This document shows positions 16,901-27,779 of a stretch of 64,000 nt of DNA, one piece after another. Every line of letters starts with the position of its first letter. Positions within the stretch are counted from its first letter, which is position 1. The stretch is taken from positions 744,001 through 808,000 of the forward strand of contig NZ_CP108513.1 of the NCBI RefSeq assembly GCF_035989285.1, read 5' to 3'. This stretch comes from Streptomyces sp. NBC_01235. Its GTDB lineage: Bacteria; Actinomycetota; Actinomycetes; Streptomycetales; Streptomycetaceae. Below the pieces are notes generated by a model, which saw only the letters and a program-made list of their open reading frames with translations, was not told where the DNA came from and made no database searches. The position numbers were made by a program, and so were the translations under genes.

Positions 16901-17875
16901 GTGCGACGCGTTGTGCTGTGGGTGGTGGGGTACGGGCTGGTGGCGGCCCTTCCGTGCGGCTGCGCGGGCGGCGGGGGTGACGACGGACGGGCGCCCGGCG
17001 CCCCGACGGGGGTCACCGCCGAGGCCGGGAGCACGACGAGCGTGCACGTCATGTGGAACGCGGTCTCCGCGAATCCCTCGGTCAGCGGGTACGAGGTGTA
17101 CCGGGGCGGCACGAAGGTGGGGGAGGTGCGCGGCTCCGCGCACATGCTGGACGTCGTCCGCCTCACCCCGTCCACCGTGTACGTCTTCGCCGTGCGGGCC
17201 CGCGACGCAGAGGGGCGGCTCGGTCCGCGCAGCCGGGAGGTGCGTGCCACCACGCCGGCGGCCGCGGCGGCGGACCGTTCGGCCCCGACTCCGCCGGGCG
17301 AGGTGACCGGCCGGGCCGCCGGGAGCCGGGCCGTCCAACTGTCGTGGACGGCGTCCACGGACGACCGGAAGGTGGTGTCCTACGACGTCTACCAGGGCGG
17401 TGCGAGAATCCACAGCGTCGGCGGTGCCCAGACGGCGACGGTCGTCACGGGGCTGCGGCCGGGCACGCGCTACTCGTTCACCGTCCGGGCGCGGGACGCG
17501 GCCGACAACGTCTCGCCGGCCGGGCCGCCCGTGCGCCTCATCACCGCGCCGGGCGACGACGAGGGGACGGACACCGCGCCGGCCGGCTTCCGAGCGGCCA
17601 CCCGTCTCGCCGACGGGGCGTACTACATCGACCTGTCCTGGGTGCCGCCCCGCGTGGACGGCGTGGTGACGGAGTACCAGATCCAGCTCGACGGGCAGCC
17701 GGCCACCTCGTTGGTGTGGGGCGGGACCCCGCCGCGCGGGAAGGCCACGTACAGCTTCTACGCGGGACCGGAGGCAGGGGTCGGCCACCGGGTGCGTTTG
17801 CGGGCCCGGCTGCCGGACGGCACGTGGGGCGCGTTCTCGGCGGAGTGGGCGGTGACTACGGGCGAACACCGGTGA
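16901..17875 (+). CDS. Exported fibronectin type III domain protein
   Basis: The 324-residue protein starts with GTG (CGGGAGG 8 nt upstream) and a hydrophobic export signal ending in LPCGCAGGGG. This is a possible but imperfect lipobox, so a lipoprotein is likely but not certain. Two fibronectin type III domains follow (about 32-120 and 128-215; paired SGYEVYRGG / SYDVYQGG and RYSFTVRARDAADN-like strands), then a third, more diverged one (about 225-320). Such domains are spacers or carbohydrate-surface modules. No catalytic domain is present. It may work with the neighbouring chitosanase. Confidence 0.75.
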   Translation: MRRVVLWVVGYGLVAALPCGCAGGGGDDGRAPGAPTGVTAEAGSTTSVHVMWNAVSANPSVSGYEVYRGGTKVGEVRGSAHMLDVVRLTPSTVYVFAVRARDAEGRLGPRSREVRATTPAAAAADRSAPTPPGEVTGRAAGSRAVQLSWTASTDDRKVVSYDVYQGGARIHSVGGAQTATVVTGLRPGTRYSFTVRARDAADNVSPAGPPVRLITAPGDDEGTDTAPAGFRAATRLADGAYYIDLSWVPPRVDGVVTEYQIQLDGQPATSLVWGGTPPRGKATYSFYAGPEAGVGHRVRLRARLPDGTWGAFSAEWAVTTGEHR

Positions 17876-18043
17876 CGGCTCGTCGCATGGGCCGTCCGAA
17901 GGAATCCGTCACCTGCACGGGGGCGGTCCGGATGCGGGGCGGGTCACGGGCGCGTTGGCTGCCTCTGAGGCAGCACGGGCGTACCCAATCCTCGGCGGCG
18001 CAAGGGATGTACCGCCAACCGTGCCGCCGCCGGAGGACATCCG

Positions 18044-18583
18044 ATGCGCACTTCCCCTCTCCTCGTCCGCTCAGGCCTGACCGTGGCAGCCGCCGCCGCA
18101 CTCCCTCTCGCCCTGGCCCCCGGGCCGGCCGCCGCCCGCGTCTCGGGCATCTCCGTGAGCACGACCGGCTCCATGGTGTCGGTGGTGACCAGCGCCTGCA
18201 CCCAGATCAACGGGAGCTGGGGCACGGCCGCCCTGCTCAACGGCGCCCAGGCGAGCTTCGCCCAGGGGCGTCAGGTGGCCCTGTCCGGGACGCCCGCAAG
18301 CCAGTCCGCCGCCTGGTCGGGCGTCTCCCCGGGCACGTACACCGTCGTCGTCATGTGCTCGGGCGGCAGCACCGCGGGCACCCAGTCCGTGATCGTCTCG
18401 GCTCCTTCCACCCCGACGATCTCCGCGACCGCCTCGCCCTCGCGCGGGGTCATGGGCGGCCTCGGCGGCGCGGCCCGCGACTACGGCCCCGTCGCCATGG
18501 GGGTGGGCGGGGCGCTGGTGGGGGCGGGCGTCATCGCGGCGGCCTGGTTCCTGCGCCGCCGCTCGAAGCCGTACCGGCTCTAG
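18044..18583 (+). CDS. Small exported protein with C-terminal anchor
   Basis: The 179-residue protein has a signal peptide (cleavage probably near AAARV), a short beta-rich exported domain with two cysteines (TSACTQ and VVMCSGG) that could pair, and a C-terminal membrane segment (about 150-172) ending in RRRSKPYRL. It should sit on the outer face of the membrane. CGGAGG precedes the ATG. I do not recognise a family. Its last bases overlap the end of the convergent PadR gene. Confidence 0.7.
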   Translation: MRTSPLLVRSGLTVAAAAALPLALAPGPAAARVSGISVSTTGSMVSVVTSACTQINGSWGTAALLNGAQASFAQGRQVALSGTPASQSAAWSGVSPGTYTVVVMCSGGSTAGTQSVIVSAPSTPTISATASPSRGVMGGLGGAARDYGPVAMGVGGALVGAGVIAAAWFLRRRSKPYRL

Positions 18584-19137
18584 GTGTGCCGTCCGGCTGT
18601 GTCCCGCACGGCGGGCAGTTCCTCCAGAGCCTCGGTGAGCCACTGGGCCCAGAAGGTCTCCAGCTCGATGCCCGCGCGCAGGACCAGGTGCTGGAGCCTG
18701 GACTGCGCGCTGTCCAGGCCGGGCGGGAAGTCGCGCTTCTCGATCTCCTCGTACTCGGCCAGCTGCCGCCGGTGCAGGTCGAGATGGCGGCGCAGGTCGG
18801 CCTCCAGGCCCGCGGTGCCGACGACGGCCGCGGCGCGCAGCCGCAGCAGCAGGGCGTCGCGGTGCGGCTTCGGGTCCTGGGGGGCCGCCGTCCACCGCGC
18901 GAGTTCGGCGCGGCCCGCGGGCAGGACCTCGTAGGCCTTCTTCTGTCCGCGGGCCGGCTGCTCGGTCGGCAGCGCCCTGATGTGGCCCTCGGCCTCCAGT
19001 TTTCCCAGCTCGCGGTAGATCTGCTGGTGCGTCGCCGACCAGAAGTAGCCGATCGACCTGTCGAACCGGCGGGTCAGATCCAGCCCCGACGAGGGCCTCT
19101 CGAGCAGGGCGGTGAGGATCGCGTGCGGGAGTGACAT
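18580..19137 (-). CDS. PadR family transcriptional regulator
   Basis: The 185-residue protein has the winged-helix PadR domain (residues 1-75; AILTALLERPSSGLDLTRRF, IYRELGKLEAEGHI) and a helical C-terminal dimerisation domain (PF10400 type). It lies 53 nt downstream of the 2,4-dienoyl-CoA reductase gene on the same strand, so it may be cotranscribed with it. The upstream fadH palindrome looks MarR-like rather than PadR-like, so its target is uncertain. Confidence 0.9.
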   Translation of the reverse strand: MSLPHAILTALLERPSSGLDLTRRFDRSIGYFWSATHQQIYRELGKLEAEGHIRALPTEQPARGQKKAYEVLPAGRAELARWTAAPQDPKPHRDALLLRLRAAAVVGTAGLEADLRRHLDLHRRQLAEYEEIEKRDFPPGLDSAQSRLQHLVLRAGIELETFWAQWLTEALEELPAVRDTAGRHT

Positions 19138-19190
19138 GCGGTCATCCTAGGGACGCGCCCGAACGGCGCGCCTCCCCCGCAGCCGCGTCC

Positions 19191-21260
<2,070 letters not shown>

Positions 21261-21263
21261 TTA

Positions 21264-21277
21264 TGCAACTAGTTGCA
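21264..21277. promoter_or_regulatory. Perfect palindrome TGCAACTAGTTGCA (MarR-like operator)
   Basis: The 14-bp perfect palindrome is 58-71 nt upstream of fadH. Its TGCAACTAG half recurs before the MarR genes at 26885 and 61480. This suggests MarR-type control of fadH, but which regulator acts here is not decided. Confidence 0.65.
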
Positions 21278-21345
21278 CAATGAGGCCGGGGTCATGTGCC
21301 GCAGGTCACCGCCTCATCGCTCCATCGGCTCATCACCCCATCGCC

Positions 21346-21714
21346 TCACCGGCTCTCGAGCAGTACGTGCAGCTCCCGCTCCTGGTCCCCGGAGGCCGAG
21401 GAGAGGTCGCGTACCGCGAACACCGAGTCCAGCGTCGTACGGAGCCGCTCGATCGCCCAGTAGCCGCCCTGCGCGTCGGCCTCGACGGAGGACGAGAGCC
21501 GGGCCGGGCGGGCGCAGTCGTGCGCTTCGGTGACCTCGAAGGTGCCGAGCCACACCATCGGGCGGGTCTCGTGCAGTTGCTGCGGCGCCTCGTCGGTTCC
21601 GCGGTCCGACTCGAAGCACTCGTTCAGCGTGTCGAACACGATCCGGGCGTCCTCCTTGCTGCATCCGCTGATCTCGACGGAGACGGACTCCTCGTGCGGT
21701 CGCTCGCGGTCCAT
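21346..21714 (-). CDS. Small conserved-looking protein of unknown function
   Basis: This 122-residue cytoplasmic protein starts at ATG 21714, with AGAGGAG about 9 nt upstream. It has no signal peptide or membrane segment. It has a mixed alpha/beta pattern (VSVEISGCSKEDARIVFDTLNE, RLRTTLDSVFAVRDLSSAS) and many acidic residues. I do not recognise the family with certainty. It stands alone between fadH and a secreted protein gene. Confidence 0.65.
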   Translation of the reverse strand: MDRERPHEESVSVEISGCSKEDARIVFDTLNECFESDRGTDEAPQQLHETRPMVWLGTFEVTEAHDCARPARLSSSVEADAQGGYWAIERLRTTLDSVFAVRDLSSASGDQERELHVLLESR

Positions 21715-21834
21715 CGTGATCGCTCCTCTCGTGGCGGTGGCGCGGCAGTGCGGGTTCCCCGCGAACCGCGCCACATCCCCAGAAAAGCACCACTTTCCGA
21801 GGGGGACCAGCGACGGCACCCCCCGGCGCCGGGC

Positions 21835-22734
21835 TCAGCTCCGCGTGAAGCGGTACGTCTTGCTGTCGGTCAGCACGCAGAAGCCGGGCGAGACGACGAT
21901 CACGCGCAGGGTGCCGGTGCGGCGGTCGTAGTCGATGCCCTCCGCCTCGAAGGTGCCCGAGCAGGAGCTGCGCAGCGGCAGCTGACGCAGGGCCGTCACA
22001 TGACCGGTGACGTCGGCCGTTCCGTTCGGCTCGGCGGACAGGTCGATCTGCAGGAGCGGCTTGGTGATGCCGAAGAGGGTGCCGGCCGGGTCGTCAGAGG
22101 AGCACAGCAGGGTGGTCGGACCGGTGAAGTCGCAGCCCTGCACGTCGCGCACGGCGTGGTCGAGGCGGACGGTCGACACCTGCGGCAGGTTCGCCGAGGG
22201 CGAGGTGCCGGAGTTGGCGCCGGGGGTGGGGAAGACGAGGAACCGGGTCATGGTGCCCCACTCGCCCGACAGCATCCACTGGCTGTTCGGGGTGATCGCC
22301 ACCCAGGAGTTGTTGAGCGCCTCGCCCGAGCCGAGCGCGTGGACGTACTCCGACCAGGCCCCGCCCGGCGCCTGCACGCGGTACATCTTCGAGGTGCCGG
22401 AGTCGCTCTGGTAGGGCTCGACGTAGTAGCCGTCGTAGGAGGCGTCCGGGTCGCCGACGTGGTTCCAGCCCCGGGCGGACACGGAGAGCGGGATGGTGCC
22501 GATGCCGGTGTAGCGGTTGGCGCTGTTCGCCGGGACCTCGACGGACGTCAGGCCCTGACTCTCGGACAGCGGGTCGGCGCGGTCGGAGCCGACCTCGGTC
22601 CAGGTGTCGGCGGCCGCGGCGGGCGGGGCCGCGGAGAGGGCGGTGACCGTCGCGACGGCCAGCGCGAGGAGGGCGGCGCGGGCGGTACGGGCAGTGCCGG
22701 ACAGGGGACGGCGGCGGGCAGGGCGCAGGGGCAT
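21835..22734 (-). CDS. Secreted protein of unknown function
   Basis: The 299-residue precursor has a long Arg-rich signal peptide (RPARRRPLSGTARTARAALLALAVATVTALSAAPPAAAA; the RR pair leaves Tat export possible). The secreted domain is beta-rich with repeated W-x-Y/E strands and two Cys pairs (VQGCDF...LLCSSD and RSSCSG...GFCVLT), as in a beta-propeller. The ATG has GAGGAG at 4-5 nt. I do not recognise the function. Confidence 0.75.
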   Translation of the reverse strand: MPLRPARRRPLSGTARTARAALLALAVATVTALSAAPPAAAADTWTEVGSDRADPLSESQGLTSVEVPANSANRYTGIGTIPLSVSARGWNHVGDPDASYDGYYVEPYQSDSGTSKMYRVQAPGGAWSEYVHALGSGEALNNSWVAITPNSQWMLSGEWGTMTRFLVFPTPGANSGTSPSANLPQVSTVRLDHAVRDVQGCDFTGPTTLLCSSDDPAGTLFGITKPLLQIDLSAEPNGTADVTGHVTALRQLPLRSSCSGTFEAEGIDYDRRTGTLRVIVVSPGFCVLTDSKTYRFTRS

Positions 22735-22771
22735 GGGACTCCTCGTCGAAGGGGGGTGGGGCGCGCTCGGC

Positions 22772-22809
22772 GGACAGTCTGTCCCGGCATCATGGTCATG
22801 TACAGACCA
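22772..22809. promoter_or_regulatory. Two inverted repeats upstream of a secreted protein
   Basis: GGACAGTCTGTCC (22772-22784) is a perfect 13-bp palindrome. TGGTC-N7-GACCA (22793-22809) is a second inverted repeat resembling spaced DasR/chitinase-promoter half-sites. Both lie 38-75 nt before the secreted protein start at 22734. The controlling factor is unknown. Confidence 0.4.
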
Positions 22810-22977
22810 ATTCGATGGACAGGTGCGGACCCTGAGGAGAACGGCACCCGAAGCCGTACTGGAGGAGCATGGGGAAGTGCCCCAAAGGCGTGGGAGAAAA
22901 GGGTTGAGCGCGGTAGAACAGGGGAGTCGGCACGGGGGACGGGCGTGCCGCGTCGATGTCCGGAGGCGGTGCGTGGC

Positions 22978-25038
22978 ATGAGTGCAGGCGGATCGTCCGC
23001 GGCCGAGGGTGGAGGCCCGACAGGCCCCAGCGGACTGCTGGACGTGCTGAACGTGGCCTCTGTGGTGCTCGACACCGAGGGCCGTATCGCGCTGTGGAGT
23101 CCCCAGGCCGAGGAGTTGTTCGGCTATTCGGCGCAGGAGGCGTTGGGCCGGTACGCGGCCCACGTGATGGTCCACGAACGCCATGTCGACCTGGTCGTGA
23201 AACTGTTCGCGGACGTCATGGCCACCGGCCGGAGCTGGGCGGGGGCGTTCCCCATCCGGCGCAAGGACGGCACCACCCGGTTGGTGGAGTTCCGCAACAT
23301 GCGGCTCCTGGACGACCGGGGCGACGTGTACGCCCTGGGCCTCGCAGCCGACCGGACGACGGTGCGCCGGCTGGAGCGGGACGTGGCCCTGTCCACGCGG
23401 ATGGTCGCGCAGTCCCCCAACGGGCTCGCCGTCCTGGACACCGACCTGCGGTACGTCTCGGTCAACTCCGCGCTGGAGCGGATCAACGGTGTGCCCGCCG
23501 AGGAGCACGTCGGGCGGACGGTCCGCGAGGTGCTGCCCCGGGTGGACGCGGAGGTCCTGGAGTCCGCGGCGCGCCAGGTGCTGCGGACCGGCAAGCCGAT
23601 CGTCGACCGGTTCACGGTCGGCCGTACCCCCGCCGACCCGGACGAGGACCACGCCTGGTCGGTCTCCCTGTACCGCCTGGAGGACGCCCGCGGCACCGTG
23701 CTGGGCGTGGCCGCCTCGGTCGTCGACGTCACCGACCGGCACCGGGCGGCCGTCGAGGCCGAGGCGGCGCGCCGCCGGCTGGCGCTCATCGCGGACGCCT
23801 CGGCCCGGATCGGCACCACCCTGGACCTGGAGCGCACCGCCCGCGAACTGGCCGACGTGGCGGTGCCGGAGCTGGCGGACATGGCCGCAGTGGATCTGCT
23901 CGACGCCGTGGTGGCGGGCCGGCGCACCAGCCTCGGCCCGGCGGAGGACGCGGTGATCCGCGCTCTGGCGGTCCGGGTGTACAACGCGCCCGACGCCCTC
24001 CAGGCCTCCGACCCGCCCGGGCAGGTCGCCCGCTACGGACCGCAGCGACTCGTCACGGAGTGCGTGCGCACCGGGCAGCCCGTCATGGTCGCCCAGGTCA
24101 AGGACGAGGATCTCGCGCGCATCGCCCGCTCCCCCGAGTCGGCCGAGCTGCTGGCCCGGGCGGGAGTCCACTCCTATCTGGCCGTGCCGCTCATCGCGCG
24201 GGGCGAGGTGCTCGGCGCCCTCGACCTGAAGCGGATCCACCATCCGCTCCCCTTCGACCAGGACGACCTGCTGCTCGCCCGTGAGCTGGCCGCCCGCGCC
24301 GCCGTGCAGATCGACAACGCCCGCTGGTACCAGAACGCCCGCACCACCGCGCTCACCCTTCAGCGCAGCCTGCTGCCGAGCCATCCGCCGGTCACCGGCG
24401 GCCTGGAGGTCGCCTCCCGCTACCAGCCGGCGGGCGCCACCACCGAGGTCGGCGGCGACTGGTTCGACGTCATCCCGCTGCCGGACGGCAAGACGGCACT
24501 CGTCGTCGGCGACGTGATGGGCAGCGGGATCGACGCCGCCGCCACGATGGGCCGACTGCGCACCGCGACGACCACGCTGGCCTCCCTCGACCTCGACCCG
24601 GCGGTCCTGCTGGAGCATCTCGACCGGATCACCCAGGGCCTGGACCACTCCATCGCCACCTGCGTGTACGCCGTCCACGACCCCCGGCTGGCGCGGTGCC
24701 GGATCGCCAACGCCGGGCATCTGCCGCCGGCCCGGGTGCGCCCCGGCCGTCCGCCGGAACTGCTCGACCTGCCCACCGGGGTGCCGCTGGGCGTGGGCGG
24801 GGTGGCGTTCTCCACGACCGACGTCGACTTCGCGCCCGGCGACCAGCTCGTGCTGTACACGGACGGGCTCGTCGAGACCCGCACGGACTCCCTCGACGAG
24901 CGTCTGGAAGCTCTGCTGGCGCTGCTCGACGACCCCGCGCGTCCCCTGGAGGAGCTGTGCGACCTGCTGCTGAGCGCGTTGCACCACCCCGACAACCACG
25001 ACGACGTGGCCCTGCTGGTGGCGCGGGCCATCGCCTAG
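22978..25038 (+). CDS. PAS-PAS-GAF PP2C-type (SpoIIE) phosphatase
   Basis: The 686-residue cytoplasmic protein has two PAS sensors (residues about 20-130 and 143-255), a GAF domain (about 275-430) and a SpoIIE/PP2C serine phosphatase (about 455-683). The phosphatase has the metal-binding motifs VGGDWFDV, VVGDVMGSG, NAGHLPP, LYTDGLVE and DDVALLVAR. Such Streptomyces proteins dephosphorylate anti-anti-sigma factors in response to a signal read by the sensors. The ATG at 22978 has GGAGG 11 nt upstream; GTG 22969 is an alternative. No anti-sigma gene is adjacent. Confidence 0.92.
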   Translation: MSAGGSSAAEGGGPTGPSGLLDVLNVASVVLDTEGRIALWSPQAEELFGYSAQEALGRYAAHVMVHERHVDLVVKLFADVMATGRSWAGAFPIRRKDGTTRLVEFRNMRLLDDRGDVYALGLAADRTTVRRLERDVALSTRMVAQSPNGLAVLDTDLRYVSVNSALERINGVPAEEHVGRTVREVLPRVDAEVLESAARQVLRTGKPIVDRFTVGRTPADPDEDHAWSVSLYRLEDARGTVLGVAASVVDVTDRHRAAVEAEAARRRLALIADASARIGTTLDLERTARELADVAVPELADMAAVDLLDAVVAGRRTSLGPAEDAVIRALAVRVYNAPDALQASDPPGQVARYGPQRLVTECVRTGQPVMVAQVKDEDLARIARSPESAELLARAGVHSYLAVPLIARGEVLGALDLKRIHHPLPFDQDDLLLARELAARAAVQIDNARWYQNARTTALTLQRSLLPSHPPVTGGLEVASRYQPAGATTEVGGDWFDVIPLPDGKTALVVGDVMGSGIDAAATMGRLRTATTTLASLDLDPAVLLEHLDRITQGLDHSIATCVYAVHDPRLARCRIANAGHLPPARVRPGRPPELLDLPTGVPLGVGGVAFSTTDVDFAPGDQLVLYTDGLVETRTDSLDERLEALLALLDDPARPLEELCDLLLSALHHPDNHDDVALLVARAIA

Positions 25039-25154
25039 CCAAGGCCGTACGCCCCGATTCACAGACTTCTGTTACCTGTTCCTTACCGGGCACCTCGGAC
25101 AATCACAGTGAGGCGTGGCAGTGGTGCCGCCGTCGTGGCCGAGGAGGGTGAGCC

Positions 25155-25844
25155 GTGATGCAGGAGCCGGAAAGGCCGGAAGGGCCGCACGAGGTCGAAC
25201 TGCTCTCGGGACCGGTCGACGAGGAACGGGAACGCGCCGACCCGCGCGCACTGTGGCAGCGGCGGTCGGCCCGCGGGCGGGCGTTGATCGCGGCCACGAC
25301 CGTCGCCGTCCTGGCGCTGGGCGGCACCGTCGCGTACGCGGCGACGAACGGCTCGGACGGCGGCTCGCCCTCCACGTCACCGTCCGCGTCCTCCTCCGAA
25401 GGGCCCGGCGGGCGGCACGGCCACGGCGGCCCGTGGTTCGGCCCGGGCGGCGACGCGGTGCACGGTGAGGCGACCGTCAAGGACCCCGACACCGGCAAGT
25501 GGGTCGTCCGTGTGTGGCAGCGGGGCACGGTGGAGAAGGTGAACGACGACCGTGTCACCGTCAAGAGCGAGGACGGCACCTCGTGGACGTGGACGGTGGG
25601 TTCGGACACCTCCGTACTGTCCGACGGCGCCTCAGGCTCCGGGGCCGGCGCGCTGAAGAAGGCCGACACCGTGTACGTGGTCGGGACCCGTTCCGGCGAC
25701 ACGAATACGGCCGAGCGTGTCCTGTCCGGCGCCTTCGACAACCATGGCCCGGGCGACCGGCACGGCGGCTTCCCGGGGCACGGCCCGTGGGACCGCGGGA
25801 ACGACCGCTCCCCCAGCCCCACGGGCAGCGGCGCCGCTACCTGA
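25155..25844 (+). CDS. Membrane-anchored protein with a small beta domain
   Basis: This 229-residue protein has a charged cytoplasmic N-terminus, one membrane segment (about 45-63, ALIAATTVAVLALGGTVAYAA), a Ser/Gly/His-rich linker and a beta domain (about 105-190; GTVEKVNDDRVTVKSEDGTSWTWTV). The domain resembles the DUF5666-type OB folds found in actinobacterial exported proteins. It ends in a His/Gly/Pro-rich tail that could bind metal. The GTG start has GGAGGGTGAG upstream. The phosphatase gene ends 116 nt before it. The function is unknown. Confidence 0.72.
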   Translation: MMQEPERPEGPHEVELLSGPVDEERERADPRALWQRRSARGRALIAATTVAVLALGGTVAYAATNGSDGGSPSTSPSASSSEGPGGRHGHGGPWFGPGGDAVHGEATVKDPDTGKWVVRVWQRGTVEKVNDDRVTVKSEDGTSWTWTVGSDTSVLSDGASGSGAGALKKADTVYVVGTRSGDTNTAERVLSGAFDNHGPGDRHGGFPGHGPWDRGNDRSPSPTGSGAAT

Positions 25845-26670
25845 CCCTGGTGCCGACGACCACGTGGGCGTACAGCTCCTCGTCCCGCGCCAGACGCACC
25901 GCCAGGCCGCTGCGGGTGAACGCCTCGACGGCGGCCGGGGCCTGACGCTCGCTGGTCTCGACGAGGAGGCAGCCGCCCGGGGCGAGCCAGTGCGGCGCCT
26001 CGGCGGCCACTCGGCGCAGCACGTCCAGTCCGTCGCCGCCGCCGTCGAGAGCGGTGAGCGGCTCGTGCTCGCGGGCCTCCGCCGGCAGCAGGGGGACCTC
26101 GCCGGTGGGGACGTACGGGACGTTTGCGGCCAGGATGTCGACACGGCCGCGCAGTTGGCCGGGCAGTGCCTCGAACAGGTCGCCCGTGTAGGCGTGTCCG
26201 CCGTGACCGGCGACATTGCGCCGGGCACAGCGCACCGCCGCCGGATCGATGTCCGCGGCGTGCAGCTCCACTTGCCCCAGGGAGGCGGCGAGGGCGGCGC
26301 CGACCGCGCCCGATCCGCAGCACAGGTCGACGACGACACAGGCGTGCGGCGCCGCGGCCAGGGCCTGGTCGACGAGGAACTCGGTGCGGCGGCGGGGCAC
26401 GAAGACGCCCGGCTCGAGGGTGACGCGCAGACCGTGGAACTCGGCCCAGCCGACGACGTGTTCGAGCGGCAGACCCGCAGCGCGGCGCTCCGCCATGGCG
26501 GCGGCCTCCTCCGGGGTCCGGGCCGCGGTGAGGATCAACTCCGCCTCGTCCTCGGCGAAGACGCAGCCGGCGGCCCGCAGGACGGCGACGAGGCCGTCAC
26601 GGGTCGAGGAAGAGGGCGACGACGAGGACGACGACGGATGAGACGAAGAGGGAGAAAGAGGGGAGGGCAT
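25837..26670 (-). CDS. PrmC/HemK-like glutamine N5-methyltransferase
   Basis: The 277-residue protein has an N-terminal helical domain and an S-adenosylmethionine methyltransferase fold (VVDLCCGSGAVGAALA near 115-130, HAADIDPAAVRCARRN). NVPYV replaces the family's NPPY catalytic motif. PrmC enzymes methylate the GGQ glutamine of release factors, and this variant may modify another protein. The N-terminus carries a poly-Ser tract. A GTG at 26742 would give a longer product. The end overlaps the convergent neighbour by 8 nt. Confidence 0.8.
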   Translation of the reverse strand: MPSPLSPSSSHPSSSSSSPSSSTRDGLVAVLRAAGCVFAEDEAELILTAARTPEEAAAMAERRAAGLPLEHVVGWAEFHGLRVTLEPGVFVPRRRTEFLVDQALAAAPHACVVVDLCCGSGAVGAALAASLGQVELHAADIDPAAVRCARRNVAGHGGHAYTGDLFEALPGQLRGRVDILAANVPYVPTGEVPLLPAEAREHEPLTALDGGGDGLDVLRRVAAEAPHWLAPGGCLLVETSERQAPAAVEAFTRSGLAVRLARDEELYAHVVVGTRVR

Positions 26671-26742
26671 GAAGCCGAGAAGCCTTTCGGAAGCCGAAGG
26701 GCGCTCTCGCGTTCGCCTACGGGCGGCGGTCCACGCCGACAC

Positions 26743-26788
26743 GAGGTGAGAGCACCCGACCTGACACTGCGGTAATGGGTCTCACCTC
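26743..26788 (-). promoter_or_regulatory. Long-loop inverted repeat before the methyltransferase gene
   Basis: GAGGTGAGA (26743-26751) and TCTCACCTC (26780-26788) form a perfect 9-bp stem with a 28-nt loop. It lies 73 nt upstream of ATG 26670 and directly ahead of the possible GTG start at 26742. It could be an RNA leader element or an operator. I recognise no riboswitch class. Confidence 0.35.
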
Positions 26789-26848
26789 CTCGCCTCGCAC
26801 GGCTGGGATCCTCCGCAACCGGACGGCCACCCTACCCCACCACCTCCA

Positions 26849-26866
26849 GTTGTACTATGCAACTAG
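26849..26866. promoter_or_regulatory. MarR-like operator, AGTTG-N7-CAACT
   Basis: AGTTG and CAACT lie in inverted orientation 7 nt apart, and the right arm sits in TGCAACTAG, the half-site of the perfect palindrome before fadH. It is about 20 nt before the MarR start at 26885, so autoregulation is likely. Confidence 0.5.
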
Positions 26867-26884
26867 GCAAGTGAGGGAGTCCCA

Positions 26885-27346
26885 GTGGAAGCAGCCGAGG
26901 CCGTGGAGACGATCCAGCGGGAAATGACCATCTTCGCGCGGCGGGCCCGCGCCTCGGCGGGCCGGCTGCACCCCGAGCTGTCGCTGGTGTCGTACACGCT
27001 CCTCGGGCATCTGGAGGAGAGCGGCGGCTGCCGGGCCACCGACCTCGCCGCGCACTACGCCCTGGACAAGTCCACGGTGAGCCGCCAGGTCTCCGCCCTG
27101 GAGCGTGCCGCCCTGATCGAACGGCGCCAGGCCCCCGAGGACCACCGCGTCCACGTCCTCCACCTCACCGACGCCGGACGCCGCATCCTCGCCCAGGTCA
27201 CCGAGAGCCGCCGCACGGCCTTCCGGGAACGGCTGACGCAGTGGCCGGCGGGGGATCTGGAGCGGTTCGCGGAGTACCTGGTGCGGTACAACGCCTGGAA
27301 CGGCCCCGCAGCCGAGAGCGACCGACTCCCCCCGGCAGCCCCGTGA
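26885..27346 (+). CDS. MarR family transcriptional regulator
   Basis: The 153-residue protein has the MarR winged helix (residues about 35-110; CRATDLAAHYALDKSTVSRQVSALERAALIERRQAPEDHRVHVLHLTDAGR, shown here in part for its motifs) with flanking dimerisation helices. The GTG start has GGGAG about 6 nt upstream. An inverted repeat like the fadH palindrome precedes it. It is divergent from the PrmC-like gene and followed by decayed genes, so its original target may be lost or may be fadH at a distance. Confidence 0.88.
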   Translation: MEAAEAVETIQREMTIFARRARASAGRLHPELSLVSYTLLGHLEESGGCRATDLAAHYALDKSTVSRQVSALERAALIERRQAPEDHRVHVLHLTDAGRRILAQVTESRRTAFRERLTQWPAGDLERFAEYLVRYNAWNGPAAESDRLPPAAP

Positions 27347-27479
27347 CCACCCCCACTTCGCGGTCGGTGAGTTCGGGTCGTGGCACGTCTGGCAGCCCCA
27401 CACCTGCGCGCCACGAGCCCGTAACCCTTTTCGCGTCGCCGCCTGCACCACCGGCACAGCCTCCCGTCCCTCCCCCAGC

Positions 27480-27745
27480 CGCTGCGGCACCCGTGCTGCA
27501 GGAACGTCGTTCTGCGGCGCAGGCCAAAGAGCAGGGAATCGTAGAGGCGGATGACGTTCGTGTTGCCGGCTCCGGTGTGCGGGAAGGGGGACTCGGCGCG
27601 TTCGTGGATGCCGTGGGCGACAGCGAGGATCAGGCGGGTCGCCGGGCCCCGGCCACGGAAGGCGGGGTCACCTCGCGGCGCTCGCCGGCCCCCGCGCGGA
27701 GGTGCTCGGGTACGTCGGCGGGGCCGAGCCGGATCGCCTCCGGGT
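27480..27745 (-). pseudogene. GNAT acetyltransferase remnant
   Basis: Minus-strand translation gives PEAIRLGPADVPE near 27700-27740, the start of an FR47-like GNAT domain. After a frame change and loss of about 80 codons it continues as GDPAFRGRGPATRLILAVAHG, NTNVIRLYDSL and LRRRTTF. PAFRGRG is the acetyl-CoA binding loop, and NTNxIRLYxSLGF is the usual C-terminal segment. The family's LGF is changed to LLF. Confidence 0.7.
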
Positions 27746-27779
27746 CGGGCGCGGCAGCCACGCTCCTCCCACGACGCCG

